From Achromobacter kerstersii (GTDB taxonomy: Bacteria; Pseudomonadota; Gammaproteobacteria; Burkholderiales; Burkholderiaceae_B): 64,000 bases of DNA. The translations under genes and the position numbers were made by a program. Positions 25,476-34,673 of the stretch are shown in pieces. A model generated the notes under the pieces. It was not told the origin of the DNA. It ran no database searches and worked only from the letters and a program-made list of their open reading frames with translations. Position 1 is the first letter of the stretch, and the number at the start of each line of letters is the position of its first letter. The stretch is from NCBI RefSeq assembly GCF_902859595.1, contig NZ_CADIJQ010000008.1, forward strand, positions 186,001 through 250,000, given 5' to 3'.

Positions 25476-26516
25476 ATGGTGAAGAATCTGGCCATCTTCT
25501 TTGACGGCACGTGGAACGAACCCAACGACCGCACGAACGCCTACGAGCTTTACAAAGCCGCACCCGAAACCAGCACGCAGGAAACCCTATACATCGAAGG
25601 CGTCGGCACACAAGGCCACGGCCTGTGGACCGCCGTCGACAAGTTCTTGGGCGGCGCATTCGGCGCAGGGCTATCCGCCAACATCCGCCACGGCTATCAA
25701 TGGCTTTGCCAACGCCAGGAACCCGGCGACCACATATTTCTATTCGGTTTCAGCCGCGGCGCGTACTCCGCTCGCAGCCTGGCCGGCATGGTCCGCAAAT
25801 GCGGGCTGCTCAAAAACCCCACTGAAGACAACGTCGCCGAAGCCTACGCGCTATACCGCGACGACTGCCTGCCCTCGTCCATCGACGCCCTCTCGTTTCG
25901 CGCGCAATTCTCGCGCGAGACCGACCTGCACTTTGTCGGCGTATGGGACACCGTAGGCAGCTTAGGCATTCCCGTCGGCGGGATTTCGTTTCCCGGATTC
26001 TCGAAGTTCTATAACTTTCACGACACCGAGCTGAGTAATCACGTGCATCACGCCTATCACGCGATTGCTACGAACGAATATCGCGAACCGTACTTTCCGA
26101 CGTTGTGGACAAGGCTTGCCACGTCGGAACCGCGCCCGGCGGACAGGCCCGTTGAGCAGCGCTGGTTTATTGGCGCGCACTCGGATATCGGTGGCGGGTA
26201 TCGGGACGGGAGCTTGCAGACCTTGCCTGCGGCTTGGTTGCAGGAAAAGGCGCGGCAGGTGGGGTTAGAGGCGGGGGTTGTGCAGAGGATAGCGACCGAC
26301 TACGACCAATGCGAACCGCACGATTCGTATAGGGAGTTCACGGAGAAGGTGCTTATTCATGTGAAGAAACGGCCAAGGGTTTGGGATGGGGCGACGGTGT
26401 TGAATTTGACGGTGGATGAACGGATGGCGAAGCGCGTCGAACAACACCCTCTGTACATGAAAGACTATCCTGATTTCAAAGCTGCGTTGGCGGAACTTCC
26501 TGTGGGGCGGGCCTGA
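25476..26516 (+). CDS. DUF2235 alpha/beta-hydrolase-like protein (Tle1-type phospholipase fold)
   Basis: From the ATG at 25476 (GGGGAG upstream) the protein has 346 residues. It opens with L-A-I-F-F-D-G-T-W-N, the signature start of DUF2235. The nucleophile motif G-F-S-R-G has Ser93, and G-A-H-S-D-I-G-G-G-Y carries the later conserved Asp/His region. Some DUF2235 proteins are type VI phospholipase effectors (Tle1), but many stand-alone members are cytoplasmic hydrolases of unknown substrate. No vgrG or immunity gene is adjacent; the T6SS island lies about 18 kb away. No signal peptide is seen. Confidence 0.85.
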   Translation: MVKNLAIFFDGTWNEPNDRTNAYELYKAAPETSTQETLYIEGVGTQGHGLWTAVDKFLGGAFGAGLSANIRHGYQWLCQRQEPGDHIFLFGFSRGAYSARSLAGMVRKCGLLKNPTEDNVAEAYALYRDDCLPSSIDALSFRAQFSRETDLHFVGVWDTVGSLGIPVGGISFPGFSKFYNFHDTELSNHVHHAYHAIATNEYREPYFPTLWTRLATSEPRPADRPVEQRWFIGAHSDIGGGYRDGSLQTLPAAWLQEKARQVGLEAGVVQRIATDYDQCEPHDSYREFTEKVLIHVKKRPRVWDGATVLNLTVDERMAKRVEQHPLYMKDYPDFKAALAELPVGRA

Positions 26517-26540
26517 GCCGTGCTTTAAGGTGTCAGACTC

Positions 26541-26581
26541 CAAAAAAACCCAAAAAAAACCCCGACGATCTCTCGTCGGGG
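26541..26581 (-). terminator. Rho-independent terminator of the ABC/dehydrogenase operon
   Basis: A perfect 9-base-pair stem (26560-26568 with 26573-26581, 4-base loop) is followed on the minus strand by two T-runs (the A-runs at 26542-26559 on the plus strand). It lies 27 bases after the stop of the substrate-binding protein gene at 26609, so it ends the long minus-strand operon. Confidence 0.9.
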
Positions 26582-26608
26582 AGTCCCTGCACACACAACA
26601 CCGTTTAC

Positions 26609-27913
26609 TCAGTTCGCGTACACCTTGATCTGATCGCTCTTCAGCACATCCGGCGTCAGGCTCTTGTCGATCCACTCCATCGACGTGTCCGCCACGCCCG
26701 GGGTGACCAGCTCCGCCGGCACGATGGTGATGTCGGCCAGCACCTTGAACGGGTACTTGTCGCTCTTTTTCGTCACGCCGAACAACTGCGCTTCCAGGCC
26801 TTGGCCGTCGGCGCGGTGCATTTTGACTTCGCGGCCGTAGCCTTTGAAGGTCACGTCATGCATGGCGGCGGCCACTTGTTCCGGGGTGGGCCAGGCGCCG
26901 TTGTTGTCTTTGATGGCTTTCTCGTAGCCGGCTTTCAACCCCTGGATGGCTTGCACCATGTGGTAGACCGAGTAGATCGGATAGGCGCCCGTCTTGTCGT
27001 GGAATTTCTTCACGAAAGCCTGGTGCTGCGGATCGTCCTTGGTTTCCGGGTGCAGGAAGTAGTGGTCGCCGCGCGCGCCGACGTAGACGCCTTCGGGCAA
27101 GGCATTGCCCAAGCGTTCCAGCGAGCTTTCGGCCAGCGACAGCACGAAGGTGGAGTTCTTGAACAGGTTGCGTTGCGAGGCCTGGCGCACGAAGTTGTCC
27201 AGGTCGCCGCCCCACGACGTGGATACGATGACGTCCGGGCGCAGCGCTTGCAGACGGCTGATTTCGGTGGAGAAGTCGGCGGCGCCGAACTTGGGGAACA
27301 TCTCGGCCACGACCTTGACGTCGGGCTTGAACTTCTTCAGCGCGGCCAGGAAGATGTCGCGCGAATCGCGGCCCCAGGCGTAGTCCTGGTTGACGATGGC
27401 AATCGTCTTGAAGTCGGGTTTGACCTTCATCAGGTACAGCACCTGCGCGACCATTTCAGTGGTGGCGTTGGCCTGTGTGCGGACGACGTATTTGTACTTC
27501 TTGCCTTCCAGGGCCTTTTCCGTGCCGCAGTCCCACAGCACGTTCAGCACCTTCAGGTCTTCGGCGACGGGGGCCACGATGTTGCAGTGGCCGCTGGAGA
27601 TGGCCGACAGCATCACGCGCGTGCCGCCTTCGGCCAAGCGGCGATATTCGGACAGCAGCTTTTCGCCGCCGCCGCCTTCGTCGATGTAGCTGGGCACGAG
27701 CTTGACGCCGTCGATGCCGCCTGCGGCATTGATGTCCTGAATCAGGATCTCGGCCGCGTCGCGGGCGGGTACGCCGAACACCGAGGCCGAGCCCGACAGG
27801 AACGTCGAGATGCCAATGTTCAGTTCTTTGGGCTTGTCGGCGGCGCTGGCCAGCGCCGTGAAGCCTGACAGCAGGGTGGCGCCTAACAGGGCAGCCAGTC
27901 TTGAAGTTTTCAT
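26609..27913 (-). CDS. Branched-chain-amino-acid-type ABC substrate-binding protein
   Basis: The 434-residue protein has a signal peptide (cleaved after A-S-A near residue 24) and the type I periplasmic-binding fold of LivJ/LivK-like receptors (I-G-I-S-T-F-L-S-G-S-A-S, then D-A-A-E-I-L-I-Q-D-I-N-A-A-G-G-I). It delivers a ligand to the LivH/LivM/LivG/LivF transporter encoded upstream in the same operon. Family members bind amino acids, amides, urea or aromatic acids. The alcohol and aldehyde dehydrogenases in this operon point to an oxidisable ligand, not an amino acid. A good Shine-Dalgarno site (GGAGA) precedes the ATG. Confidence 0.92.
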   Translation of the reverse strand: MKTSRLAALLGATLLSGFTALASAADKPKELNIGISTFLSGSASVFGVPARDAAEILIQDINAAGGIDGVKLVPSYIDEGGGGEKLLSEYRRLAEGGTRVMLSAISSGHCNIVAPVAEDLKVLNVLWDCGTEKALEGKKYKYVVRTQANATTEMVAQVLYLMKVKPDFKTIAIVNQDYAWGRDSRDIFLAALKKFKPDVKVVAEMFPKFGAADFSTEISRLQALRPDVIVSTSWGGDLDNFVRQASQRNLFKNSTFVLSLAESSLERLGNALPEGVYVGARGDHYFLHPETKDDPQHQAFVKKFHDKTGAYPIYSVYHMVQAIQGLKAGYEKAIKDNNGAWPTPEQVAAAMHDVTFKGYGREVKMHRADGQGLEAQLFGVTKKSDKYPFKVLADITIVPAELVTPGVADTSMEWIDKSLTPDVLKSDQIKVYAN

Positions 27914-27949
27914 GGTCTTGTCTCCAGTGTTGTAGTCGGGTCTATGCCC

Positions 27950-29074
27950 TTAGAAAACGATGGCGTCGCGCAGGCTGCCGCCGGTGGCGAGGTGATCGAA
28001 CCCCTCGTTGATCTGGTCCAGCGAAAACGATTTGCCCATCATCCGATCCACCGGCAACTGGCCGGCTTTGTACAGGTCGATGTAGCGGGTGATGTCGATG
28101 GCCGGCACGCCCGAGCCCAAGTAGCTGCCGCGTATGTCGCGCTCTTCGCCCACCATTTGCGACAGCGACAACGGGAAGCTGAGCTTCGGGTTGGGCAAAC
28201 CCGACGTGACGGTGGCGCCGCCGCGGCGGGTGAGTTTGTAGGCGGTCTCGAACGCAGGCACAGCGCCCGCCATGTCAAAGCCGTAGTCCACGCGGCCGCC
28301 TGCCAGGTCGAAGAGATCGTCGTCGGATTTGATCTGCTTGGGGTTCACGACGTGCGTGGCGCCCAGTTCGCGGGCCAGCGCCAGCTTCTCGTCGCTGAGA
28401 TCAACGGCGACGACGCGGCGCGCGCCGGCGGCCACGGCGGCCAGCAAGGCGGACAAGCCCACGCCGCCCAGGCCCACGATGGCGGCGGTGTCACCCGCTT
28501 TGATGCGCGCACGATTCAGCACGGCGCCCGCGCCGGTCAGCACCGCGCAGCCGAACAACGCGGCTTCGCGATGGCTGAGTTCAACGTTGACCCTGACGCA
28601 AGAGCGGCGCGACACCACCGCGTATTCCGCGAAGCAGGACACGCCCGTGTGGTGGTTGATATATTCGTCGCCGATGTGCAGACGGCGGTCGCCGCCCAGC
28701 AGCGTGCCTTGGGTGTTGGCGGCGGCGCCTGGCTCGCACAGCGCGGGCCGGCCTTCCATGCAGGGGTTGCAGCAGCCGCAGCTTGGCACGAACACCATCG
28801 CCACATGGTCACCGGGTTTCAGGTCGGTGACGCCAGGGCCCGTTTCCACGACCTCGCCGGACGACTCATGCCCCAGCACGATCGGCACGCCACGCGGGCG
28901 GTCGCCGTTGATGACTGACAAGTCCGAATGGCACAGGCCTGCCGCCTTGATCCGCACCAGCACCTCGCCCGTACCGGGCGGGTCGAGTTCGATCTCGGTG
29001 ATGGTCAATGGCCGGGTCTGGGCGTACGGGCCTTCCACCCCTACGTTGCGCAACAACGCCGCTTTGATTTTCAT
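27950..29074 (-). CDS. Zinc-dependent alcohol dehydrogenase (MDR superfamily)
   Basis: The 374-residue protein has all the marks of a class III-like zinc alcohol dehydrogenase. The catalytic-zinc ligands are Cys48 (G-L-C-H-S-D) and His69/Glu70 (G-H-E). A structural-zinc lobe has Cys99, Cys102, Cys105 and Cys113, and there is a Rossmann G-L-G-G-V-G motif. It should oxidise an alcohol to an aldehyde with NAD+, which the aldehyde dehydrogenase two genes upstream could then oxidise to the acid. I start it at 29074; an ATG 8 codons earlier is possible but lacks a better ribosome site. Confidence 0.92.
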   Translation of the reverse strand: MKIKAALLRNVGVEGPYAQTRPLTITEIELDPPGTGEVLVRIKAAGLCHSDLSVINGDRPRGVPIVLGHESSGEVVETGPGVTDLKPGDHVAMVFVPSCGCCNPCMEGRPALCEPGAAANTQGTLLGGDRRLHIGDEYINHHTGVSCFAEYAVVSRRSCVRVNVELSHREAALFGCAVLTGAGAVLNRARIKAGDTAAIVGLGGVGLSALLAAVAAGARRVVAVDLSDEKLALARELGATHVVNPKQIKSDDDLFDLAGGRVDYGFDMAGAVPAFETAYKLTRRGGATVTSGLPNPKLSFPLSLSQMVGEERDIRGSYLGSGVPAIDITRYIDLYKAGQLPVDRMMGKSFSLDQINEGFDHLATGGSLRDAIVF

Positions 29075-29132
29075 GCGCCTGACATCCTGGTAGGTCAAAG
29101 ACGGCCGGCGCGCGCCGGCCGATCCGAATCAA

Positions 29133-29885
29133 TCAGACGGTGCGCCCGCCGTCCACCGGGAACTCAACGCCGGTGATGAATTCCGCCGCGTCGCTCGCCA
29201 GGAACAACGCTGCCGCCGCCACATCCGACGGCTGGCAGAAGCGGCCCAGCGGAATCGTGGAGACGAACTTGGCGCGGTTCTCCGGCGTATCCGGCAGACC
29301 CATGAACAGCTCGAACATGCCGGTAATGCCCATCACGGGGCAGATGGCGTTCACGCGGATGCCGTCCGGGCCCAGTTCCACCGCCATGGATTTCGACAGC
29401 ACGTTCACAGCGCCTTTGGACGCGTTGTACCAGCTGAGGCCGGGGCGCGGACGGATGCCGGCGGTGGACCCGATGTTCAGAATCACGCCGCGCTTCTGCT
29501 TGCGCATCACGGGCACCACGGCTTGCGCCATGTGATAGATCGACTTCACGTTGATGTCGAACATGCGATCGAACATGGCCTCGTCCACGTCCAGCATCGG
29601 CTGGTTCTTGTGGGTGATGGCGGCGTTGTTGACGACGATGTCGACCGAACCGAACGTGTCCTGGCAAACGCGCACGACGTTGTCGATGTCGGCGCGGCTG
29701 GACACGTCGGCCTTCACGGCCACGGCCGCAGCGCCTACTTCGGCCGCCACGCGGTCGGCGGCTTCCTTGTTGATGTCGGCGATGACGACCTTCGCGCCTT
29801 CCTTCGCGTACAGCTTGACGATGCCTTCGCCGAAACCGCTGCCGCCGCCCGTGACGATGGCGACCTTACCTTGCAACTGACTCAT
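29133..29885 (-). CDS. Short-chain dehydrogenase/reductase (FabG-like)
   Basis: The 250-residue SDR has the cofactor motif T-G-G-G-S-G-F-G (residues 12-19), N-N-A-A-I, and a complete catalytic triad Ser140, Tyr153 and Lys157 (Y-N-A-S-K). The acidic residue after beta-strand 2 (V-V-I-A-D-I-N) suggests a preference for NAD(H). It is probably a catabolic alcohol or hydroxyacyl dehydrogenase given its place between the aldehyde and alcohol dehydrogenases; a role in fatty-acid synthesis is unlikely here. Confidence 0.9.
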   Translation of the reverse strand: MSQLQGKVAIVTGGGSGFGEGIVKLYAKEGAKVVIADINKEAADRVAAEVGAAAVAVKADVSSRADIDNVVRVCQDTFGSVDIVVNNAAITHKNQPMLDVDEAMFDRMFDINVKSIYHMAQAVVPVMRKQKRGVILNIGSTAGIRPRPGLSWYNASKGAVNVLSKSMAVELGPDGIRVNAICPVMGITGMFELFMGLPDTPENRAKFVSTIPLGRFCQPSDVAAAALFLASDAAEFITGVEFPVDGGRTV

Positions 29886-29912
29886 GACTGGACTCCGGAA
29901 ATTGCGCGGCGA

Positions 29913-31349
29913 TCACTCACCATAGAATTGGATCAACGTTTTGGTCGTGCTCATTTCTTCCAGGGCGATGAAGCCCTTCTCGCGCCCGTGGCCGCTTTTC
30001 TTCACGCCGCCAAACGGCAGTTCCACGCCGCCGCCCGCGCCAAAGCCGTTGATGTAGACCTGGCCGCATTTGATGCCGCGCGCAACACGCTGCTGGCGTC
30101 CGCCGTTCTCGGTCCAGACCGCGCCGAGCAGGCCGTAGTCGGTGGCGTTGGCCAGCCGGATGGCGTCGGCTTCGGTGTCAAACGGCAGCGCCACCAGCAC
30201 CGGCCCGAAGATCTCTTCGGTCAGCAAGGTGCTGTCATGCGACGGCGCGGCAAACAGCGTCGGTTTGACGAAGTAGCCGCCCGCGGGCACGCCATCGGCA
30301 ATCGTGCCCTCGGCTGCGACCTTCAAGCCGTCAGCCAGACCCTTGGCGATGTAGCGGTTGACGCGGTCAAACTGCGCCTTGTTGACGACGGGGCCGCAGG
30401 TCAGGTCCATGTCCGGCGTGCCGGCGCGCACCTTCGAGAATTCCTCGGCCAGCGCGTTCATGAACTCGGCATAGATGCCCTTTTGCACCAGCAGGCGGCT
30501 GCCCGCCGTGCAGGTCTGGCCGGCGTTGTGCACGATGCCCTTCACAATGGCGGGAATGGCCAGCTTGAACTTGGCGTCGTCGAACACAATGTGCGCCGAC
30601 TTGCCGCCCAGCTCCAGCACGCACTTGACCGCGTTGACAGCGGCCGCTTGCTGGATCAGCACGCCCACTTCGTTCGACCCGGTGAAGGTGATGAAGTTGA
30701 TATCCGAATGGCGCGACAGGCTGGCGCCCGCCTCTTCGCCCAGGCCCGTCACGATGTTCAATGCGCCCGCAGGAAAGCCCACTTCCAGCGCCAGTTCCGC
30801 CACGCGGATGATCGACAGGCACGCGTCTTCGGCGGGTTTGACGACGCTGGCGTTGCCCATGGCCAAGGCCGGCGCCACGCTGCGGCCAAACATTTGCGCC
30901 GGGTAGTTCCACGGAATGATGTGGGCGGTAACGCCCAGCGGTTCGCGGATCAGCTGAACCGAATAGTCTTTCTGGAACGGAATGGTCTGGCCATGCACCT
31001 TGTCGGCTGCGCCGCCGTAGAACTCGAAGTAGCGCGCCAGCACGGTGATGTCGGCGCGTGCGGTGGACATGGGCTTGCCGGTGTCGCGCGATTCCAGTTG
31101 CGCCAGCTCTTCGTGGTGCGCCAGCACGGATTCACCCAGACGCAGCAGCAGGCGGCCGCGGTCCAGCGCCGTCATGCGGCCCCAGTCGCCTTCCAGCGCG
31201 GCGCGCGCGGCTTTGACGGCGGCGTTCACGTCGGCCTCCTGGCCGCGCGGAATGGTGGTGAACACGTCGCCGTTGACGGGCGACACCACGTCAATGCTGC
31301 GGCCGTCTTGGGCGTCGACCTTGCGGCCATCGATAATCATCTGCGTCAT
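29913..31349 (-). CDS. NAD(P)-dependent aldehyde dehydrogenase
   Basis: The 478-residue enzyme has the ALDH catalytic residues: Asn148 (I-P-W-N-Y-P), Glu246 (L-E-L-G-G-K) and the nucleophile Cys280 (G-Q-T-C-T). The ATG at 31349 has CGGAGA upstream and is preferred to an in-frame ATG 7 codons earlier. It would oxidise the aldehyde made by the alcohol dehydrogenase of the same operon to a carboxylate. The gene lies 17 bases after livF, showing that transport and catabolism share a transcript. Confidence 0.93.
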   Translation of the reverse strand: MTQMIIDGRKVDAQDGRSIDVVSPVNGDVFTTIPRGQEADVNAAVKAARAALEGDWGRMTALDRGRLLLRLGESVLAHHEELAQLESRDTGKPMSTARADITVLARYFEFYGGAADKVHGQTIPFQKDYSVQLIREPLGVTAHIIPWNYPAQMFGRSVAPALAMGNASVVKPAEDACLSIIRVAELALEVGFPAGALNIVTGLGEEAGASLSRHSDINFITFTGSNEVGVLIQQAAAVNAVKCVLELGGKSAHIVFDDAKFKLAIPAIVKGIVHNAGQTCTAGSRLLVQKGIYAEFMNALAEEFSKVRAGTPDMDLTCGPVVNKAQFDRVNRYIAKGLADGLKVAAEGTIADGVPAGGYFVKPTLFAAPSHDSTLLTEEIFGPVLVALPFDTEADAIRLANATDYGLLGAVWTENGGRQQRVARGIKCGQVYINGFGAGGGVELPFGGVKKSGHGREKGFIALEEMSTTKTLIQFYGE

Positions 31350-31366
31350 GGAATGTCTCCGGGAAT

Positions 31367-32023
31367 TCAATTCAAGGTGATCGAGCCGCGCTCAATCGTC
31401 CAGATCTGGTCAGGGATGTCGCCCAATAGCTTCACGTTGGATTCGGTGATCACGACGCACAGCTCGGGTTGCAGTTCTTTCAGCCGCCCAAGCGCTTCGG
31501 TGTAGTCACGCGCAAGCTTGGGGGCCAGGCCCTGGAAGGGTTCGTCCAGCATCAGCAGGCGGGTGCCCACCATGATGGCGCGCGCCAGCGCCACCATCTT
31601 TCCCTGGCCGCCCGACAGCGCCGAACCCGAGCGGCCCAGCATGGGCTCCAGCTGCGGCACCACCTTCAGCACCGTGGCGATGCGGGCGGCGATGTCGGCC
31701 TTGGACTGGCCCTGCACTTCGCAAGGCAGGTTCAGGTTTTCTTCCACGGTCATGGTCGGGAAGATGACGCGGTCTTCGGGCGCGTAGCCCACTTTCAGCG
31801 CGGCGCGCTTGTGGCCGGGCATGGCGGTCAGGTCGGCCCCGTCAAAGGCGATCTTGCCCGACTTGATCTTGGTCAGGCCCATGATGGTGCGCAACAGCGT
31901 GGTCTTGCCCGCGCCGTTGCGGCCGACGATGCCGATGGTTTTTGAGGATTCGAAACTTGCGCTGACGTCGCGCAGGATGCGGTTTCCCGCCAGGTCGACG
32001 TTGATGGCCGATAGATTCAACAT
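31367..32023 (-). CDS. livF: Branched-chain-type ABC transporter ATPase LivF
   Basis: The 218-residue ATPase has a Walker A motif G-R-N-G-A-G-K-T-T (34-42), a normal ABC signature L-S-G-G-Q, and a Walker B ending in L-D-E-P. It is somewhat shorter than the usual LivF (about 235 residues). It pairs with LivG to power uptake through LivH and LivM. The spacing of 3 bases to livG indicates tight coupling. Confidence 0.92.
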   Translation of the reverse strand: MLNLSAINVDLAGNRILRDVSASFESSKTIGIVGRNGAGKTTLLRTIMGLTKIKSGKIAFDGADLTAMPGHKRAALKVGYAPEDRVIFPTMTVEENLNLPCEVQGQSKADIAARIATVLKVVPQLEPMLGRSGSALSGGQGKMVALARAIMVGTRLLMLDEPFQGLAPKLARDYTEALGRLKELQPELCVVITESNVKLLGDIPDQIWTIERGSITLN

Positions 32024-32026
32024 GGT

Positions 32027-32767
32027 TCAGGCCCCCAGCACTTCGCTTTTGATCTGCGGGTTATTCAAGACTTCGCTGGGCGAGCCGTCGGCGGCCACCT
32101 TGCCCGCAATCCAGGCCGCTACCCGCGTGGCGTAGCGCGACACAATGTCCACATCGTGCTCAACGAACCAGCTCGTCACGCGGCGTTCATCCAGCGCGTG
32201 CATCACGGTTTCCATCAGCGCGAATTTGTCTTCGGACGCCACGCCGCTGGTGGGCTCGTCCATGATCAGCAGCTTGGGCCGCAAGGCCAGCGCCATCGCC
32301 ACATCCAGCAGCTTGCGCTTGCCTTCGGGCAGTTCGATGGACGCTTCATCGGCTTCGGGCAACAGGCCCACCAGGTCCAGCGTGGCGTCCACTTCGCGTT
32401 CGTCGATGGTGCTTTCCAGCGAGCGGAACCAGCTCAGTTCCTTGTTGCGGCGCGCGGCGGCAATCTGCACGCATTCGCGCACGGTGTGTTCGGTGAACAA
32501 CTGCGGCAACTGGAACGAACGGCCCAGCCCCAGGCGCACGATCTTGCGCGGCGCCATGGCCGTGACGTCGCGCCCGTCGAAGTACACCTTGCCCTTGGAC
32601 GGCGCCAGGTAGCCTGTGCAGATGTTGATGAAGGTGGTCTTGCCCGCGCCGTTCTGGCCAATGACGGCCAGCCGTTCGCCTTCGTGCAATTCGAAATTGA
32701 TGTTGTCCGCCGCCACCACGCCGCCGAACGCCAGATACAGGTCAGTCGTTTGAATCAGAGGTTTCAT
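32027..32767 (-). CDS. livG: Branched-chain-type ABC transporter ATPase LivG
   Basis: The 246-residue ATPase has a normal Walker A motif (G-Q-N-G-A-G-K-T-T) and Walker B (L-L-I-M-D-E-P-T-S-G). The ABC signature reads L-P-E-G-K-R-K instead of the usual L-S-x-G-x-Q-R. The partner LivF keeps a canonical L-S-G-G-Q, so one of the two composite ATP sites may be weakened, an asymmetry known in other heteromeric ABC transporters. It lies between livM and livF. Confidence 0.92.
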   Translation of the reverse strand: MKPLIQTTDLYLAFGGVVAADNINFELHEGERLAVIGQNGAGKTTFINICTGYLAPSKGKVYFDGRDVTAMAPRKIVRLGLGRSFQLPQLFTEHTVRECVQIAAARRNKELSWFRSLESTIDEREVDATLDLVGLLPEADEASIELPEGKRKLLDVAMALALRPKLLIMDEPTSGVASEDKFALMETVMHALDERRVTSWFVEHDVDIVSRYATRVAAWIAGKVAADGSPSEVLNNPQIKSEVLGA

Positions 32768-32769
32768 CT

Positions 32770-33768
32770 TCAGTTCCTTACCGGCACGCGGGATTGCAGC
32801 GTGGCGTTGGCGCGCGCCTGAGCGCGTGCGCGGTCACGCTTCTGCGTGGCGATGCGCTTCATGATCTGGCCCACAAAGCCGGTGGGGAACATGAAGATCA
32901 CCAGGATCAGCGTGAGGCCCAGCAGGAACTGCCACAGGCCGGGGAAGTACGCCGCCGACACCAGCTTCACCGATTCAAACCCCACCGCGCCCAGGAACGC
33001 GCCCGCCGCGTGGCCGGCGCCGCCCAGAATGGTGATGAAAACGAATTCACCCGAGCGCAGCCACGAGCCGATTTCCGGCGTGACCAGGCCCTGCATCAGC
33101 GCCAGGATGGCGCCCGAAAAGCCCACCACCACAGCCGACAGCAAGTAACCCTTCCACATGATGAAGTACGCGGAAAAGCCCAGGTATTCGATGCGCGTTT
33201 CGTTCGTCTTGATGGCCGACAGGGCTTGCCCGCTGCCCGACCGGAAGTAGCGCTGCACCCACCAGGCCAGCACCATCGACAACACCAGCGTCACCACCAG
33301 CAGCGCGCGTTCAAACGACTCGCGCTCCATCACGATGCCGGCCATGGTCGGACGCACGATGCGCAGGCCGTCGGAGCCGCCCGTCAAGGTGTAGAGCTTG
33401 CCCAGCAGTGCGAACAGCACCATGCTCAGCGCCAGGTTCAGCATGCCGAAGAAGATGCCGCGATACCGCACGACGAAAAGACCAATGACGATGGCAGCCA
33501 GGAAGCTGGCGACGACGCCTGCCAGGATCAGCACCAGCGCATCGGCGCCCGGCATGGCGCGCGCCAGGAAGGCGACGGTGTAGGCCGAGATGCAGGAATA
33601 CATCGCATGGCCAAACGAAATCTGGCCCGCGCGCGCCATCACCGACACGCCCAGCGCAGCAATCGCGTAGGTCAGGCCGATGACGATCGGCGTGATGGTC
33701 CAAGACAAGGTGTAGCCAAGAATAAGCGTGGCAACGGCGGCCACAAGGCTGAGTACGGCAACTTTCAT
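32770..33768 (-). CDS. livM: Branched-chain-type ABC transporter permease LivM
   Basis: The 332-residue integral membrane protein has about eight to nine hydrophobic segments and the LivM-type motif region G-Q-I-S-F-G-H-A-M-Y near residue 48. The start at 33768 shares one base with the livH stop (TGATG), and an open frame continues upstream inside livH without meaning. The C-terminal tail is basic and Arg/Ala-rich. It forms the membrane channel with LivH. Confidence 0.93.
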   Translation of the reverse strand: MKVAVLSLVAAVATLILGYTLSWTITPIVIGLTYAIAALGVSVMARAGQISFGHAMYSCISAYTVAFLARAMPGADALVLILAGVVASFLAAIVIGLFVVRYRGIFFGMLNLALSMVLFALLGKLYTLTGGSDGLRIVRPTMAGIVMERESFERALLVVTLVLSMVLAWWVQRYFRSGSGQALSAIKTNETRIEYLGFSAYFIMWKGYLLSAVVVGFSGAILALMQGLVTPEIGSWLRSGEFVFITILGGAGHAAGAFLGAVGFESVKLVSAAYFPGLWQFLLGLTLILVIFMFPTGFVGQIMKRIATQKRDRARAQARANATLQSRVPVRN

Positions 33769-34673
33769 CAGATCCTCCGGGCCTGGGCGACGGTGAACAG
33801 GCCGTGCGGCCGAATGATCAGCACCAGCACCATGATGATGTACGGCACCGCCACTTCGAGCTCGGGCGCGGCGTACACGGCGATGGCGCGAATGATGCCG
33901 ATCAACAGCGCGGCAATCAGCGCGCCTGTGATCTGCCCCAAACCAGCGGTGGCGACGACGGCGAACGACAGCACCGTCATGTCGGTGCCTGCGCCCGGCA
34001 CCAGCGACGTGGTGGGCGCGGCCAACGCGCCGCCCAGCGCGCCAAGGATGGTGGCGATCACAAAGGTGACGTAGCCGATCTTCTTGGCGTTGATGCCCAA
34101 CGACGTCGCGACTTCGCGGTTGTGCGTGGTGGCCACCGTCTGCTTGCCCAGCTTGGTGTGGCGCAGGAAGAATTCCAGGCACACGTAGGCCAGCACCGCC
34201 ACCACCGGCACCACGACCAGCTGATAGGTGGTGTAGGTGATGTCGCCAATTTCGATATTGCCCAGCCGGTTCACGACTTCGCTGGCGCTGTAGGGCTGCG
34301 CGCCCCAGAGCAGGCGCTGGATGTCTTCCAGCATCAGAAAGCCACCAAACGTGATCAGCAATTTAAGAATGGGGTCGTAGTTTTGCGCCCGGCGAATCAG
34401 CACGAATTCCATGATGCTGCCCAGCGCCAAACCCACAGCGATGGCTGCCACGAACAAAGCGGCGAACAGCAGGAAGGGGGAGTCTGTCTTGGGCGCCAGA
34501 AACATGACGAGGCTGGCGGCGGCGTAACCCCCGAAGGCGTAGAACGCGCCATGGGCGACATTCAAGATGCCCATCACGCCGAACACCAGGGTTAACCCCA
34601 TCGACACCAGGAACAGCAGACTGGCGTATGCCACGCCATCCACCAAGGCGAGAGGCAATAGATCCAAGGTCAA
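33768..34673 (-). CDS. livH: Branched-chain-type ABC transporter permease LivH
   Basis: The 301-residue membrane protein has the LivH-type N-terminus (L-V-D-G-V-A-Y-A-S-L-L-F-L-V-S-M-G-L-T-L) and the conserved G-V-M-G-I-L-N-V-A-H-G stretch. About eight transmembrane segments are expected. It is the first gene of the minus-strand operon livHMGF-aldehyde dehydrogenase-SDR-alcohol dehydrogenase-receptor. Confidence 0.93.
   Translation of the reverse strand: MTLDLLPLALVDGVAYASLLFLVSMGLTLVFGVMGILNVAHGAFYAFGGYAAASLVMFLAPKTDSPFLLFAALFVAAIAVGLALGSIMEFVLIRRAQNYDPILKLLITFGGFLMLEDIQRLLWGAQPYSASEVVNRLGNIEIGDITYTTYQLVVVPVVAVLAYVCLEFFLRHTKLGKQTVATTHNREVATSLGINAKKIGYVTFVIATILGALGGALAAPTTSLVPGAGTDMTVLSFAVVATAGLGQITGALIAALLIGIIRAIAVYAAPELEVAVPYIIMVLVLIIRPHGLFTVAQARRI

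Noticed and set aside
25476..26516. Assignment of the DUF2235 protein as a T6SS effector
   Set aside because: No vgrG, PAAR, adaptor or immunity gene is adjacent, so only the fold is claimed.
29523..31505. A 660-codon plus-strand frame opposite the SDR and aldehyde dehydrogenase genes
   Set aside because: It spans two real genes and their gap, and its sequence shows no domain, so it is a shadow frame.
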